Assembly (NCBI GenBank): GCA_902509675.1
Contig: CABWYN010000006.1
Coordinates: forward strand, 1-50,182
DNA from: an uncultured Bacteroidota bacterium
Lineage (GTDB): Bacteria; Bacteroidota; Bacteroidia; Flavobacteriales; Flavobacteriaceae
DNA length: 50,182 nucleotides
Direction of reading: 5' to 3'
Part shown: piece by piece, positions 1-9,130 of the stretch
Layout: every line of letters starts with the position of its first letter
Position numbering within the stretch: the first letter of the stretch is position 1
Position numbers and translations under genes: made by a program
Notes under the pieces: generated by a model
The model's input: only the letters and a program-made list of their open reading frames with translations
Database searches by the model: none
What the model was told of the DNA's origin: nothing

Positions 1-1539
1 ATTATCTGTATCAATTTTGGCTTGATTTGTAAGACCAGTATCAAATAGTCTTTTGTAATTGGTTTTGTTAATTTTAACAAATGAGATATCTAAAGTACTC
101 TGATTTAGTTTATATCCAATCCCGAGTGAAAAACTACTGACTGAATCGTCAAAATTATTGACATAATCTTCTGACGGACTATGGGGAACATTACTAGAAT
201 TATAGGGACTATCTTGTGACATGTATCCACCTCTAAAGCTAAATCTATCTGAAATTATTTCAGCTCCAACTCTATAAGTATTAATTTCTTTAAGAGTAGA
301 GTTTATATCTTGATTTATATTTGAAAAATAGTTATCATTTTCAGGCTTAAATTTCATTGAACTGTAATCTTGTCTTGAGTAATCAAAACTTATTAGGCCA
401 AAATTTTTAAATACAAATGCACCACTTGCAGTAATTTTTGAAGGCATTTTCAATTCATAATCTTCATAAATATTTATGGAATTTGGATTGGTAACAAGAA
501 GTGAACTTTCATCTAGTTCGTTTATCATTGATGTTTCTAAATACTGACTCGTTTCTTCCGAAATAGTAAACCAGGTAGGGGAATCGTATGTGAATCCAAT
601 TCTAACAACATCAGAAATTTTTGAAATCATTCCAAATTGAGCTGAAAAACCTTCTCCCAATGTTGAAAGTCGATTTTCAAAATAAACTCCGTTTACTCTA
701 AATTGACCAGGGTCTCCATTTTCATTAGTTTCACTAAAGATTGTATAATTATCATAATCTATAAAATGACTATTGAGATTAACACCTAAATAAATATTTT
801 TATTGTACTGCATTCCAATATTGGCAGTTAGTTTACCATTATATCCCCTTGCTATTGATCTGTAGGTTTGATTAAATAATCCAGGTTGAATATTAGAATA
901 ATAAGTACTATTGTCATTAGTATATTCGTTAGGCTCGATAATAAAAGATTCATAGCCTAAAAATGCTTGTTGATGTGAGAATCCATAAATATTTCCAATG
1001 TCAATATATGCATCAGTGATACTTTCTCCGTCAAATGCAGATATTTGATCTAATCTTAATCCATTAGCATTATTAAGAAAATAACTATCAATAGAATTGT
1101 TATTCGAAAAATTATAAATTGAAAATTCACTGAAATTATTTTTTGTTTGATTGTACGTTATCGCGAGGGAAATTTTACCCCAATTCGTTTGTTTATCTAA
1201 ATTTTCAAAGGTTATCACACCACCAATTTGATTTAAAGTAATGTTATTTTTAGTGAATTCATTTTTTGAATTCAATACACTAGCAGAGTTGGCTTTACTA
1301 TCAGAACCAAAACTGATTGAAAAATGTCCATTATTGAATATGGCCGACCCTGCAGGATTAACAGCAATTGCACTGAGATCACCACCAAGAGCTCCAAAAG
1401 CACCACTCATTGATGTAAAACGTGCCGTACCCTGGTAGGAATCACTTGAATAATTTAATGCATCGGTAATATTTTGACCAAATATAGAATATACAGTACC
1501 TAATAAAAGAAACAGAATAATTGTTAATTTATTTTTCAT
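1..1539 (-). CDS. FadL/OmpP1/TodX-family outer membrane transporter (3' end outside window)
   Basis: The frame is open from an ATG at 1539 to the window edge, giving 513 codons and no stop, so the C-terminus is missing. Translation starts with a hydrophobic signal peptide ending near I-F-G-Q. About 20 residues later comes the family N-terminal signature, seen here as GALGGDLSAIAVNPAGS. The rest is alternating polar and aromatic residues, as expected for beta strands. FadL-family proteins are 14-stranded outer membrane channels for long-chain fatty acids and other hydrophobic compounds; the substrate here cannot be told from sequence. The lipoprotein gene at 1561-2661 lies 21 bp upstream on the same strand, so the two are probably cotranscribed. 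Confidence 0.85.
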   Translation of the reverse strand, partial: MKNKLTIILFLLLGTVYSIFGQNITDALNYSSDSYQGTARFTSMSGAFGALGGDLSAIAVNPAGSAIFNNGHFSISFGSDSKANSASVLNSKNEFTKNNITLNQIGGVITFENLDKQTNWGKISLAITYNQTKNNFSEFSIYNFSNNNSIDSYFLNNANGLRLDQISAFDGESITDAYIDIGNIYGFSHQQAFLGYESFIIEPNEYTNDNSTYYSNIQPGLFNQTYRSIARGYNGKLTANIGMQYNKNIYLGVNLNSHFIDYDNYTIFSETNENGDPGQFRVNGVYFENRLSTLGEGFSAQFGMISKISDVVRIGFTYDSPTWFTISEETSQYLETSMINELDESSLLVTNPNSINIYEDYELKMPSKITASGAFVFKNFGLISFDYSRQDYSSMKFKPENDNYFSNINQDINSTLKEINTYRVGAEIISDRFSFRGGYMSQDSPYNSSNVPHSPSEDYVNNFDDSVSSFSLGIGYKLNQSTLDISFVKINKTNYKRLFDTGLTNQAKIDTDN

Positions 1540-1560
1540 TGTAATAAGATTTAATTTTTG

Positions 1561-2661
1561 TTAACCAATTTTTCCACCTCTCGACGAACTTCCACCTGAA
1601 GATCTAGATGAGCTACCTCTTGAAGAAGATGAGCTACCTCTTGAAGAAGATGAGCTGTAATTTGATCTGGAGGAGCTACTTGGCGAATATCCAGAATTAG
1701 CAGGTTTGTAATCATTACTTGGTCTTGAGTAATTAGTATTACTGCTTGGTTTTGAATAATTGCCACTTGGCTTGGAGCGTGAGTAGTTATTACTCGGCTT
1801 TGCGTTTGGCCTAGATAGATTATTCGAGGATCCACTGCTAAAAGGTTTGTTATAGTAGTCTCTGTTAATCCTAGCGGCATTATTAATTCTGTCTATTCTA
1901 TTAAGACGGTCGTTCAAACTACTAGATGCTGTTCTACTGAATCTATTTTTAATACTTGAATTACTGACAGAAAGTGACCTTGACGAAATTGCATTTCGTG
2001 AACCTCTTCTTCCACTTATTAAAGATACAGGAGTATTCCAATTTCTTGAATAAGGGTTGTTATTATACCAGGAATTATATCCATACCCCCACATACTAGC
2101 GTATCCTTGATAACCATATCCGCCATAGAATGAGTTATAATAGCCAAAAAAGGGATTAAACGGATCATACATTCCCCAATAATAAGGGTGTGGTCTGGAC
2201 CAAAAATTATTATATCCATAACCCCAAACGTTTCCATATCCATATCCATAATTCCACATCCAATTAGGATATCTCCATCTTGACCAGAAGCTGTCATTGT
2301 GGTATGAATGAATATTAATAACAACAGAGTTTTTACTCTCGCCCCAAGGGCCATATGTACTAGTTGAGTCGTTTTCAGAGGATCTGTAATTTTCAACATC
2401 GGTAAATAACTGTTCGCTAGAGCCATCATCAGTATATGCAATCACTTTTTCAGCAAATGCACTCTTATAATATTCGTTACTTTGTTTATCCTCAGAAATA
2501 TTTTCATTGGCTGAACTGAGTTGTTCAGTTGGTTCATTAGTTTTATAGATACCATCATTTACGTATCCGCTGTATTGATAGGTTCCACAAGAAAAAGAAA
2601 TTAAAGAAAGTAATACTAGGTAAATTATATTTTTAATATTTAATTTTTTTATCTGATCCAT
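1561..2661 (-). CDS. Lipoprotein with aromatic/glycine-rich middle and Ser/Arg-rich tail, unknown function
   Basis: A 366-aa protein. Residues 1-25 form a lipoprotein signal (LLSLISFSC), so it should be lipid-anchored in the cell envelope. Residues about 110-210 are unusually rich in Tyr, Trp, Gly, Asn and Pro, with runs such as NYGYGYGNVWGYGYNNFW. The last about 90 residues are low complexity, with repeated NYS(R/K)P-like units and then Ser/Arg/Gly runs partly encoded by a 21-bp tandem repeat. No enzyme motif is visible. It lies 21 bp upstream of the FadL-like gene on the same strand and diverges from proS. I recall similar proteins beside FadL and proS in other flavobacteria, but assign no function. 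Confidence 0.75.
   Translation of the reverse strand: MDQIKKLNIKNIIYLVLLSLISFSCGTYQYSGYVNDGIYKTNEPTEQLSSANENISEDKQSNEYYKSAFAEKVIAYTDDGSSEQLFTDVENYRSSENDSTSTYGPWGESKNSVVINIHSYHNDSFWSRWRYPNWMWNYGYGYGNVWGYGYNNFWSRPHPYYWGMYDPFNPFFGYYNSFYGGYGYQGYASMWGYGYNSWYNNNPYSRNWNTPVSLISGRRGSRNAISSRSLSVSNSSIKNRFSRTASSSLNDRLNRIDRINNAARINRDYYNKPFSSGSSNNLSRPNAKPSNNYSRSKPSGNYSKPSSNTNYSRPSNDYKPANSGYSPSSSSRSNYSSSSSRGSSSSSRGSSSRSSGGSSSRGGKIG
1610..1651. repeat. 21-bp perfect tandem repeat, two copies
   Basis: Two adjacent identical 21-bp units (1610-1630 and 1631-1651) begin GAGCTACCTC on the plus strand. They lie inside the lipoprotein gene at 1561-2661 and encode part of its C-terminal Ser/Arg/Gly run in frame. 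A partial third unit follows. Such a tract can change length by slippage without shifting the frame. Confidence 0.85.
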
Positions 2662-2677
2662 AACTTTAATTTTAATT

Positions 2678-2707
2678 GTTGAACATGCTAAAAATTAACT
2701 AGATTTG
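2678..2707 (+). promoter_or_regulatory. Candidate Bacteroidota promoter for proS
   Basis: GTTG at 2678-2681 and TAGATTTG at 2700-2707 are separated by 18 bp. This matches the Bacteroidota -33/-7 pattern TTTG/TTG-N17-20-TAnnTTTG. The -7 box ends 48 bp before the proS ATG. AT-rich DNA produces chance matches, so this is a prediction. Confidence 0.45.
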
Positions 2708-2755
2708 TAGTCTGTACACTAATAAAATAACAATTGTTATGCCAATTTACGAAAA

Positions 2756-4234
2756 ATGGGTAAGAAACTAGTATCGAGAGAAGAAGATTATTCTAAATGG
2801 TATAATGAGCTTGTAGTCAAAGCAGATTTAGCCGAAAATTCAGCAGTTAGGGGATGTATGGTTATCAAACCATATGGTTATGCTATATGGGAAAAAATGC
2901 AAGCTCAATTAGATAAAATGTTTAAGGAAACAGGCCATGTAAACGCATATTTTCCTCTTTTTGTTCCTAAAAGTCTCTTTGAAGCTGAAGAAAAAAATGC
3001 TGAAGGTTTTGCAAAAGAATGTGCTATTGTAACTCATTATAGACTTCAAAATGATCCCGATAACAAAGGGAAGCTTAGAGTTGATCCCAAGGCAAAGCTA
3101 GAAGAAGAGTTAATTATTCGACCAACGAGTGAAGCAATAATTTGGAATACGTATAAAAATTGGATTCAATCTTACAGAGATTTACCTATACTTATTAATC
3201 AATGGGCTAATGTGGTCAGATGGGAAATGAGAACGAGACTTTTTCTTAGAACCGCTGAGTTTTTGTGGCAAGAAGGACATACTGCACATGAAGAGAAATC
3301 CCAAGCCATTGAAGAAACCAAAATGATCAATGATTTGTACGCGGAATTCGCTGAAAATTTTATGTCTATGCCTGTGATAAAGGGTGTAAAGTCTAAAAAT
3401 GAAACCTTTGCAGGAGCTGAAACTACCTATTGTATTGAAGCACTCATGCAAGATGGAAAAGCTCTGCAGGCTGGTACTTCTCATTTTTTAGGTCAGAATT
3501 TTGCTAAAGCGTTTGACGTGAAGTTTGCTGATAGAGATGGAAAATTACAATATGTTTGGGCTACTTCTTGGGGTGTTTCTTCTAGACTGATGGGTGCTTT
3601 AATAATGACTCACAGTGACGACTACGGATTAGTACTTCCTCCAAAACTAGCTCCTTTTCAGGTGGTTATTGTTCCAATATATAAAAACGATGATGAGTTA
3701 AATCAAATTTCAGCCGTAGCTGAGACTCTTAAATCTAATCTGATAAAAAATAATATTTCCGTAAAATTTGATTCAAGAGATACAATTAGGCCGGGTCAAA
3801 AATTTGCTCAGCATGAAATTCAGGGCGTCCCGGTTAGGATTGCAATAGGACCCAAAGATTTACAAAATAAAACAGTTGAAATAGCAAGACGAGATAATCT
3901 AACCAAAGAATATATCAACTTTGATCTTGCGACAGATCATATCATTCAATTATTAGATGAAATCCAAAGTAATTTATTAGAGAGGTCCCTAAAATTTCGA
4001 GATGAAAATATCACAAAGGTTGACACTTTTGACGAATTTAAAAATGTATTAGAAAATAAAGGAGGATTTATTTCAGCTCATTGGGATGGAAGCTCTGAAA
4101 CTGAAAATAAAATTAAAGAATTAACAAAGGCAACAATAAGATGCATCCCTGAAAACAGTGATAATGAATCGGGTGAGTGCGTTTTTTCTGGGAATCCCTC
4201 CAACCAAAGAGTATTATTTGCTAAGGCTTACTAA
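2756..4234 (+). CDS. proS: Prolyl-tRNA synthetase, ProS type 3
   Basis: Charges tRNA-Pro with proline in the cytoplasm. The 492-aa length and the N-terminus ([20 protein letters not shown]) fit the eukaryote/archaeal-like type 3 enzyme, which lacks the large editing insertion of the E. coli type. Class II core motifs are visible: RPTSEAIIW near residue 122, [14 protein letters not shown] near 165, and an anticodon-binding domain after about residue 300 ([13 protein letters not shown]). The C-terminal extension ends in AKAY, as in the family. It is divergent from the lipoprotein gene and is followed 86 bp later by tRNA-Glu and rpsT. Confidence 0.97.
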   Translation: MGKKLVSREEDYSKWYNELVVKADLAENSAVRGCMVIKPYGYAIWEKMQAQLDKMFKETGHVNAYFPLFVPKSLFEAEEKNAEGFAKECAIVTHYRLQNDPDNKGKLRVDPKAKLEEELIIRPTSEAIIWNTYKNWIQSYRDLPILINQWANVVRWEMRTRLFLRTAEFLWQEGHTAHEEKSQAIEETKMINDLYAEFAENFMSMPVIKGVKSKNETFAGAETTYCIEALMQDGKALQAGTSHFLGQNFAKAFDVKFADRDGKLQYVWATSWGVSSRLMGALIMTHSDDYGLVLPPKLAPFQVVIVPIYKNDDELNQISAVAETLKSNLIKNNISVKFDSRDTIRPGQKFAQHEIQGVPVRIAIGPKDLQNKTVEIARRDNLTKEYINFDLATDHIIQLLDEIQSNLLERSLKFRDENITKVDTFDEFKNVLENKGGFISAHWDGSSETENKIKELTKATIRCIPENSDNESGECVFSGNPSNQRVLFAKAY

Positions 4235-4262
4235 CTAATCAATAGATTTTTTATTACAGAAG

Positions 4263-4292
4263 TTGCATCATTTAAAAATAGTTGTATTTTTG
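4263..4292 (+). promoter_or_regulatory. Candidate promoter for tRNA-Glu (and rpsT)
   Basis: TTG at 4263-4265, a 19-bp spacer and TATTTTTG at 4285-4292 match the Bacteroidota -33/-7 consensus TTG-N19-TAnnTTTG. The tRNA-Glu begins 28 bp after the -7 box. This is the best two-box promoter match I found in the window. Confidence 0.6.
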
Positions 4293-4320
4293 CACGCGCA
4301 ACTATTGTTAAACAATAAAT

Positions 4321-4392
4321 GGCCCGTTCGTCTATCGGCTAGGACGCCAGGTTTTCATCCTGGTAAGAGGGGTTCGATTCCCCTACGGGCTA
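4321..4392 (+). tRNA. tRNA-Glu (anticodon TTC)
   Basis: A 72-nt cloverleaf. The acceptor stem GGCCCGT pairs with ACGGGCT (G1-U72 wobble). The anticodon stem CCAGG/CCTGG holds the loop TTTTCAT with anticodon TTC. The T stem AGGGG/CCCCT holds TTCGATT, and the discriminator is A4392. CCA is not encoded, as is usual in Bacteroidota. It lies between proS and rpsT and is probably cotranscribed with rpsT, which starts 17 nt after it. Confidence 0.96.
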
Positions 4393-4409
4393 CAAAATAA
4401 AAATATATT

Positions 4410-4667
4410 ATGGCAAATCATAAATCAGCTATTAAAAGAATTAGAAGTAGCGAAACAAAAAAGCAAAGGAATAGGTATCAGCATAAAACTGCTAGAACAG
4501 CAATGAAGAAGTTTTTTGATACTACAAAAAAGAAAGATGCCGAAAAAGAATTACCGGCACTTAATTCTATGATAGATAAGCTTGCAAAGAATAATATTAT
4601 TCATGACAACAAAGCCTCCAATTTGAAGGCAAATGTTGCTAAGCATGCCAGTGGTTTAAAGAAGTAA
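4410..4667 (+). CDS. rpsT: 30S ribosomal protein S20
   Basis: An 85-aa basic protein of normal S20 length. The N-terminus MANHKSAIKRIRSSETKKQR is the S20 signature, and the rest is the expected helical, lysine-rich sequence (TARTAMKKFFDTTKKKDAEK). It binds 16S rRNA early in 30S assembly. It follows tRNA-Glu by 17 nt, so a joint transcript with processing of the tRNA is likely. It converges on the hydrolase gene, leaving only 10 bp between stop codons. Confidence 0.97.
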   Translation: MANHKSAIKRIRSSETKKQRNRYQHKTARTAMKKFFDTTKKKDAEKELPALNSMIDKLAKNNIIHDNKASNLKANVAKHASGLKK

Positions 4668-4690
4668 TCTAATTCGATCAATTCTTTAAA
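4655..4690. terminator. Possible bidirectional terminator hairpin spanning two stop codons
   Basis: TTTAAAGAA (4655-4663) and TTCTTTAAA (4682-4690) form a perfect 9-bp inverted repeat around an 18-nt loop. The arms lie inside the last codons of rpsT and of the convergent hydrolase gene. The stem is AT-rich and lacks a clear T tract, so termination is uncertain. Confidence 0.3.
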
Positions 4691-5637
4691 GTCTCTAACA
4701 TAAATGAATTAGCAAAATTAAATGCTAATTCTCGAGTTTCTGGATTGCCACCTAAATTCACACCTCTTTCCACACAAAATAAAAAACCTAATTTTTGCAT
4801 TAGCGGAGATGACATAGGTAGAGATAAGTAGTTCATTAAAACATCACCCTCCGAATTAAGTTTAAATAAACAATTTTTAAAACTGTACCCTTTTTTGTTA
4901 AAGGAAACGGGCTCTTGACTATCAAAAGAATGGTGAGAGTTGGGGTATGTGGTTAAACTAATATTTGCAGTTTTTGAAATTTTATTTACAAAATAATTGC
5001 ACGGTTCTGCTGGCGTCCAATCGTCTATTTCTCCGATTAAAATATGAATCGGAGAATCAGTAAATTCTGTATTTTCTGGATCAAAAAAACAAGGTGGATA
5101 AAAAGCCAGGTGAGAAGCAAATTTTAAATCATCTGTTATGGCATTTTTTACGGGAAGCCAACCTGAAAACAATGCTACAGCGCCACCTAAGCTCCAACCT
5201 GTGATGGAGACTTTATCCTTATCAATTTTTGGATGATTAGCTAACTTTTCAAAAGCTCTGTATGCATCTAAAATAATTGCAGCGGTAGTAACTTCGACTT
5301 GAGAGCCAACGGTAGATTTTATATTTCTGCTTTCAAAGCTGTTAAGTTCAAATGTGGCAAAACCACTATTTTGATACATATCCAGATATTCCTTGTGATG
5401 CTCTCTCCAGCCTAGACTACCGGCGACTGCTATAATAAGAGGGAATTTTTTATTATCGTTTAATGAATCAAAGGGAATCACTAATTTTCCAAATACATCT
5501 TGTTTTTTTTGGTTATCTAAATCAGTTATTATATCACTGAGTGCAAATGGATTTGCACTTTCAAAAGAAATTTTTTCGTTGATTTGAGCATTTGATTCTA
5601 CAAAAAACAAGCAAAAGAAGATTATAAGATACCGCAC
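4678..5637 (-). CDS. Secreted alpha/beta hydrolase, dienelactone-hydrolase-like
   Basis: A 319-aa protein with a signal peptide (FFCLFFVESNAQ). The fold markers are in order: FPLIIAVAGSLGWREHHKEY (oxyanion region), the nucleophile elbow GWSLGG with Ser near residue 148, an acid region ILIGEIDDWTPAEPC, and a histidine in NSHHSFD. Dienelactone-hydrolase and related families hydrolyse esters or lactones; the substrate is not predictable. It is upstream of nothing obvious in its pathway: rho is 23 bp further upstream on the same strand, so read-through from rho is possible. It ends 10 bp from rpsT on the opposite strand. Confidence 0.8.
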   Translation of the reverse strand: MRYLIIFFCLFFVESNAQINEKISFESANPFALSDIITDLDNQKKQDVFGKLVIPFDSLNDNKKFPLIIAVAGSLGWREHHKEYLDMYQNSGFATFELNSFESRNIKSTVGSQVEVTTAAIILDAYRAFEKLANHPKIDKDKVSITGWSLGGAVALFSGWLPVKNAITDDLKFASHLAFYPPCFFDPENTEFTDSPIHILIGEIDDWTPAEPCNYFVNKISKTANISLTTYPNSHHSFDSQEPVSFNKKGYSFKNCLFKLNSEGDVLMNYLSLPMSSPLMQKLGFLFCVERGVNLGGNPETRELAFNFANSFMLETLKN

Positions 5638-5660
5638 AAATGGATTTTAATTTAAAATTA

Positions 5661-7190
5661 TTAGCCGTTCATCGAAATCAAAAACTCTTCGTTATTCAAC
5701 GTTTGTTTAAACCTTTCATTAACAAATTCCATCGCTTCTACTGGGTTCATATCAGCAAGATATTTTCTCATAACCCACATTCTCTGAACAGTTTTTTCGT
5801 CTAACAATAGATCATCTCTTCTAGTACTAGATGAAGTAAGGTCAATTGCAGGGAAAATTCTTCTGTTGGAAATATTTCTGTCAAGTTGAAGTTCCATATT
5901 ACCTGTTCCTTTAAATTCTTCAAAAATAACTTCGTCCATTTTAGATCCCGTTTCTGTTAGAGCGGTTGCTATAATTGATAGAGATCCGCCGTTTTCAATA
6001 TTTCTGGCTGCTCCAAAAAATCTTTTTGGTTTATGCAATGCATTTGCGTCAACACCACCACTTAAAATTTTACCAGAGGCAGGTTGAACAGTATTGTAAG
6101 CTCTAGCCAGTCTAGTAATAGAATCCAATAAAATAACAACATCGTATCCGCATTCAACAAGTCTTTTAGCTTTCTCTAGGACTATATTTGCTATTCTTAC
6201 ATGCTCATTCGCTTCTTTGTCAAATGTTGAGGCAATTACCTCTCCCTTAACATTTCTTTGCATATCAGTAACTTCTTCGGGTCTTTCATCAATTAATAAA
6301 ATAAGTTGATAAACTTCAGGATGATTTGCTGCTATAGCATTTGCTACATCCTTAAGAAGCATTGTTTTACCTGTTTTAGGCTGGGAAACAATCATACCTC
6401 TTTGACCTTTTCCAATTGGTGAAAATAAGTCAATAACTCTAGTAGATATTGTATTGTTTTTATCAGCTAAATTAAATTTTTCTTCAGGAAATAATGGAGT
6501 CAGGTGTTCAAATGAAACTCGGTCCCTTACTATCTTTGGATCTAATCCATTGATTTTATTAACCTGGATTAGCGGAAAATACTTTTCGCCTTCTTTTGGT
6601 GGCCTAACGTTTCCAAGAACAGTATCACCTTTTTTCAAACCAAAAAGTCTGATTTGAGACTGTGATACATAGATATCATCTGGTGAAGAGAGATAATTGT
6701 AATCAGAAGATCTTAAAAATCCATAACCATCTTGCATTACGTCAAGAACTCCTTCACTTTCTATAATTGCGTCAAATTCAAAATCAGGTTCCTTGTACCT
6801 ATTTCTTTTATCTCTATTGCCGTTGGGTTCTGTTTTTGGTTTTCTATGATTATTTTCCCTTTTAGATGAATTATTTCTTCGATCAGAATTACTGGTTTTT
6901 TCTTCAGAAGATTTTTTTTCATCAGCTTCTTCTTTTTTGTCCTCTTTTTTATCTTCTTTTTTTACCTCTTTTTTGTGGGATTTATTTCTCGGTTTGAATC
7001 TGTTTTTAGACTTTTCATCACTTTTTTCCTGATTACTTTCTTTTTCTTCAGGATTTGAAGCTTGGTGATCAAGAATCTTATAAACCAAGTCTAATTTTTT
7101 TAAAGTTTTGAATTTAGAAATCTTTAAGTTTTCAGCGATTTCTTGTAATTCAGAAAGTTTTTTTTCTTTTAATTTTGATATTTCAAACAT
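5661..7190 (-). CDS. rho: Transcription termination factor Rho
   Basis: The ATP-dependent RNA helicase that ends transcription. The 509-aa protein has a Rho N-terminal helix domain (residues 1-45, SAP-like), then a charged, low-complexity insert at about 50-135 (repeated KEDKKEDKK, then Asn/Arg-rich). After that come the RNA-binding cold-shock-like fold ([20 protein letters not shown]) and the hexameric ATPase. The P-loop reads QPKTGKT, against PPKAGKT in E. coli; Walker B is [16 protein letters not shown]. The insert is typical of Bacteroidota Rho, which is longer than the 419-aa E. coli protein. Divergent from the DUF4293 gene, an arrangement I recognise from other flavobacteria. Confidence 0.97.
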   Translation of the reverse strand: MFEISKLKEKKLSELQEIAENLKISKFKTLKKLDLVYKILDHQASNPEEKESNQEKSDEKSKNRFKPRNKSHKKEVKKEDKKEDKKEEADEKKSSEEKTSNSDRRNNSSKRENNHRKPKTEPNGNRDKRNRYKEPDFEFDAIIESEGVLDVMQDGYGFLRSSDYNYLSSPDDIYVSQSQIRLFGLKKGDTVLGNVRPPKEGEKYFPLIQVNKINGLDPKIVRDRVSFEHLTPLFPEEKFNLADKNNTISTRVIDLFSPIGKGQRGMIVSQPKTGKTMLLKDVANAIAANHPEVYQLILLIDERPEEVTDMQRNVKGEVIASTFDKEANEHVRIANIVLEKAKRLVECGYDVVILLDSITRLARAYNTVQPASGKILSGGVDANALHKPKRFFGAARNIENGGSLSIIATALTETGSKMDEVIFEEFKGTGNMELQLDRNISNRRIFPAIDLTSSSTRRDDLLLDEKTVQRMWVMRKYLADMNPVEAMEFVNERFKQTLNNEEFLISMNG

Positions 7191-7371
7191 TGTGTATTAT
7201 TAATTTTTTTGAAAATTGTGTTCTTAGTGAACGTTATATATATAGGAATATAATTTTGAAGTCTTAGAATTCTATTTTTAACAGAGAATTCTGTACAATT
7301 ATACAACATTATTTTAAATTCAAACCAATTTTTTTTTTAATTCTATTAAATTTGATTTAAAATTCGTTTTT

Positions 7372-7833
7372 ATGATTCAAAGAATTCAATCTCTATATCT
7401 TTTTTTTACCGCTATTTTTTATTTAAACTACTGGTATTTTGGTATGGAATGGTTTGAAAAAGGTTTTTTAATTTTAAGTGATATTTTTGCTCACGTTGAC
7501 GGAAAAGAGGGCATATTTTTTATTATCTCTTACATCCCATTATTTATTGCTATAGTTTGCTTAATTAGTATTTTACTGTTTCGTAACAGAGTACTGCAAT
7601 ATAAGTTTGTTATCCAAGCTTTTCGAGTAAGTTTATTTATGTGTTTATTTACTGTATTTTATTTTTATAACACGCTTGAAGCTTTAATTGATATGATGCC
7701 TTCAAAAATTCTTGAATTTTTTCTATATGCTGCAATTTTGAATCCATTTATATGTAGTTTTCTTATATACAAAGCTTTAAATTTTATAAAAAAAGATGAT
7801 GAGTTAATCAGCTCATTAAATAGAATTAGGTAA
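7372..7833 (+). CDS. DUF4293 membrane protein
   Basis: A 153-aa protein beginning MIQRIQSLYLFFTAIFYL, the characteristic start of DUF4293, a Bacteroidota family usually found next to rho. Four hydrophobic segments are visible at about residues 5-25, 47-68, 83-103 and 115-135, followed by a short charged tail. The function is unknown and no catalytic motif is seen. It is divergent from rho across a 181-bp AT-rich gap that must hold both promoters. It ends at the base directly before the stop codon of the convergent phosphoesterase gene, with no gap. Confidence 0.88.
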   Translation: MIQRIQSLYLFFTAIFYLNYWYFGMEWFEKGFLILSDIFAHVDGKEGIFFIISYIPLFIAIVCLISILLFRNRVLQYKFVIQAFRVSLFMCLFTVFYFYNTLEALIDMMPSKILEFFLYAAILNPFICSFLIYKALNFIKKDDELISSLNRIR

Positions 7834-8325
7834 TTATCTGTCAAATTCTATAACCTCAACATTTTCAATAACTTTTTTATCAATTTCAAACCTTATCATT
7901 GTTCTTTTATTATGAAAACCATGTTTTCCTATTGCTCCTGGATTCATGTGAAGTAAATTATTTTTTTTATCATAAATGATTTTTAAAATGTGTGAGTGAC
8001 CAGAAATAAATAAATTAATATTTTTTGATTTCAAATTTTCTGACACCCTCCTTTTATATTTTCCTGGATATCCTCCGATGTGTGTTATCCAAACCTTAAC
8101 TTCTTCACAAGTAAATATATTATTTAAAGGTAATTCCTTTCTTATTTGATTATCGTCAATATTACCAAAAACTCCTCGGAATGGTTTTATGAGTTTAAAT
8201 TTATCAATAAGTTTGATGTCTCCCACATCTCCAGCATGCCATATTTCATCAACGGATTGAGCATACCTGATGATTTTATCATCTAAATAGCCGTGAGTAT
8301 CTGAAATGAGAAGAATTTTTTTCAA
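7834..8325 (-). CDS. YfcE/MJ0936-family metallophosphoesterase
   Basis: A 163-aa calcineurin-like phosphoesterase. All metal-binding motifs are present in order: SDTHG near residue 8, HAGDVGD near 31, GNIDD near 55, HIGG near 82 and SGHSH near 109, with a trailing H near 126. This small family hydrolyses phosphodiesters; the physiological substrate is unknown. The length is normal. It is divergent from truA (31 bp apart, or 55 bp with the shorter truA start) and convergent with the DUF4293 gene. Confidence 0.9.
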   Translation of the reverse strand: MKKILLISDTHGYLDDKIIRYAQSVDEIWHAGDVGDIKLIDKFKLIKPFRGVFGNIDDNQIRKELPLNNIFTCEEVKVWITHIGGYPGKYKRRVSENLKSKNINLFISGHSHILKIIYDKKNNLLHMNPGAIGKHGFHNKRTMIRFEIDKKVIENVEVIEFDR

Positions 8326-8356
8326 ATTAATTTCTTAAGAATTATTAAGTATATAT

Positions 8357-9130
8357 TTGTTTAACAAATTTACAAATAGATTGAGATATTTTATTGAGCT
8401 TTCATACAATGGAAAAAATTTTCACGGTTGGCAATATCAGCCAAATGCTGTAAGTGTTCAAGAAACTATTGAAAATTCATTGGTAATTTTATTAAAAAAG
8501 AAAATAAAAATTTTAGGGGCCGGTAGAACAGATACGGGAGTTCACGCCAAACAAATGTTTGCTCATTTTGATTTTAAAGAATCATTTGATACACAAAATT
8601 TAAGTTTTAAACTAAACTCTTTTTTAGGAAAAGATATTAGAATAATAAATATACTTAAAGTCAAAAGTGATTCTCATGCAAGATTTGACGCAAAATCTAG
8701 AGAATATCAATATGTAATAACCCAAAAAAAAGATGTCTATAATTTTGATACGAAATATTTTTTTTCAAAAAAATTAGATTTTGATGAGATTGATAAGGCT
8801 ATCAAAATAATCAAAAAAACAAAAAATTTTAAATCATTTTGCAGAACCAAAACAGATGTTACTAATTACAATTGTAAAATTTTTGACTTTGAATATACTA
8901 TGTATAATTCAGATATTGTATTTACAATAAGAGCAAATAGATTTTTGAGAAATATGGTCAGATCAATAATTGGAACAATTTTAGATGTTGGTTTGCTTAA
9001 AACATCTATAAAAGACTTTTCCGATATAATTAAAAAAACTAATAGGATTTACGCAGGTCCCTCGGCACCTGCACATGCATTGTTTCTGACAAAGATTGAG
9101 TACCCTGAAACTATTTTTATAAATGACTAA
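8357..9130 (+). CDS. truA: tRNA pseudouridine synthase A
   Basis: Isomerises uridines 38-40 of the tRNA anticodon stem. The catalytic motif GAGRTDTGVHA is present with its Asp near residue 57, along with the family N-terminus FIELSYNGKNFHGWQYQPNA and the C-terminal region FLRNMVRSIIGTILDVG. No ATG is in reach. The longest frame starts with TTG at 8357 (257 aa); a second TTG at 8381 would give MRYFIELSYNG, which matches flavobacterial homologues better. The start is therefore unsure by 8 codons. The stop overlaps the ABC transporter start by 8 bp, indicating translational coupling. Confidence 0.94.
   Translation: MFNKFTNRLRYFIELSYNGKNFHGWQYQPNAVSVQETIENSLVILLKKKIKILGAGRTDTGVHAKQMFAHFDFKESFDTQNLSFKLNSFLGKDIRIINILKVKSDSHARFDAKSREYQYVITQKKDVYNFDTKYFFSKKLDFDEIDKAIKIIKKTKNFKSFCRTKTDVTNYNCKIFDFEYTMYNSDIVFTIRANRFLRNMVRSIIGTILDVGLLKTSIKDFSDIIKKTNRIYAGPSAPAHALFLTKIEYPETIFIND

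Noticed and set aside
1610-1651. Tandem repeat considered as a CRISPR fragment
   Set aside because: The units are adjacent without spacers and encode protein in frame.
1551-1880. A 109-codon minus-strand frame and another at 2019-2441
   Set aside because: Both are shifted frames inside the lipoprotein gene at 1561-2661, whose own frame has a signal peptide and full length; the repeats there keep several frames open.
7251-7258. TAATTTTG as a promoter for the DUF4293 gene
   Set aside because: It matches the -7 pattern but has no TTG box at the right distance and lies 113 bp from the start; such 8-mers are common by chance in this AT-rich DNA.
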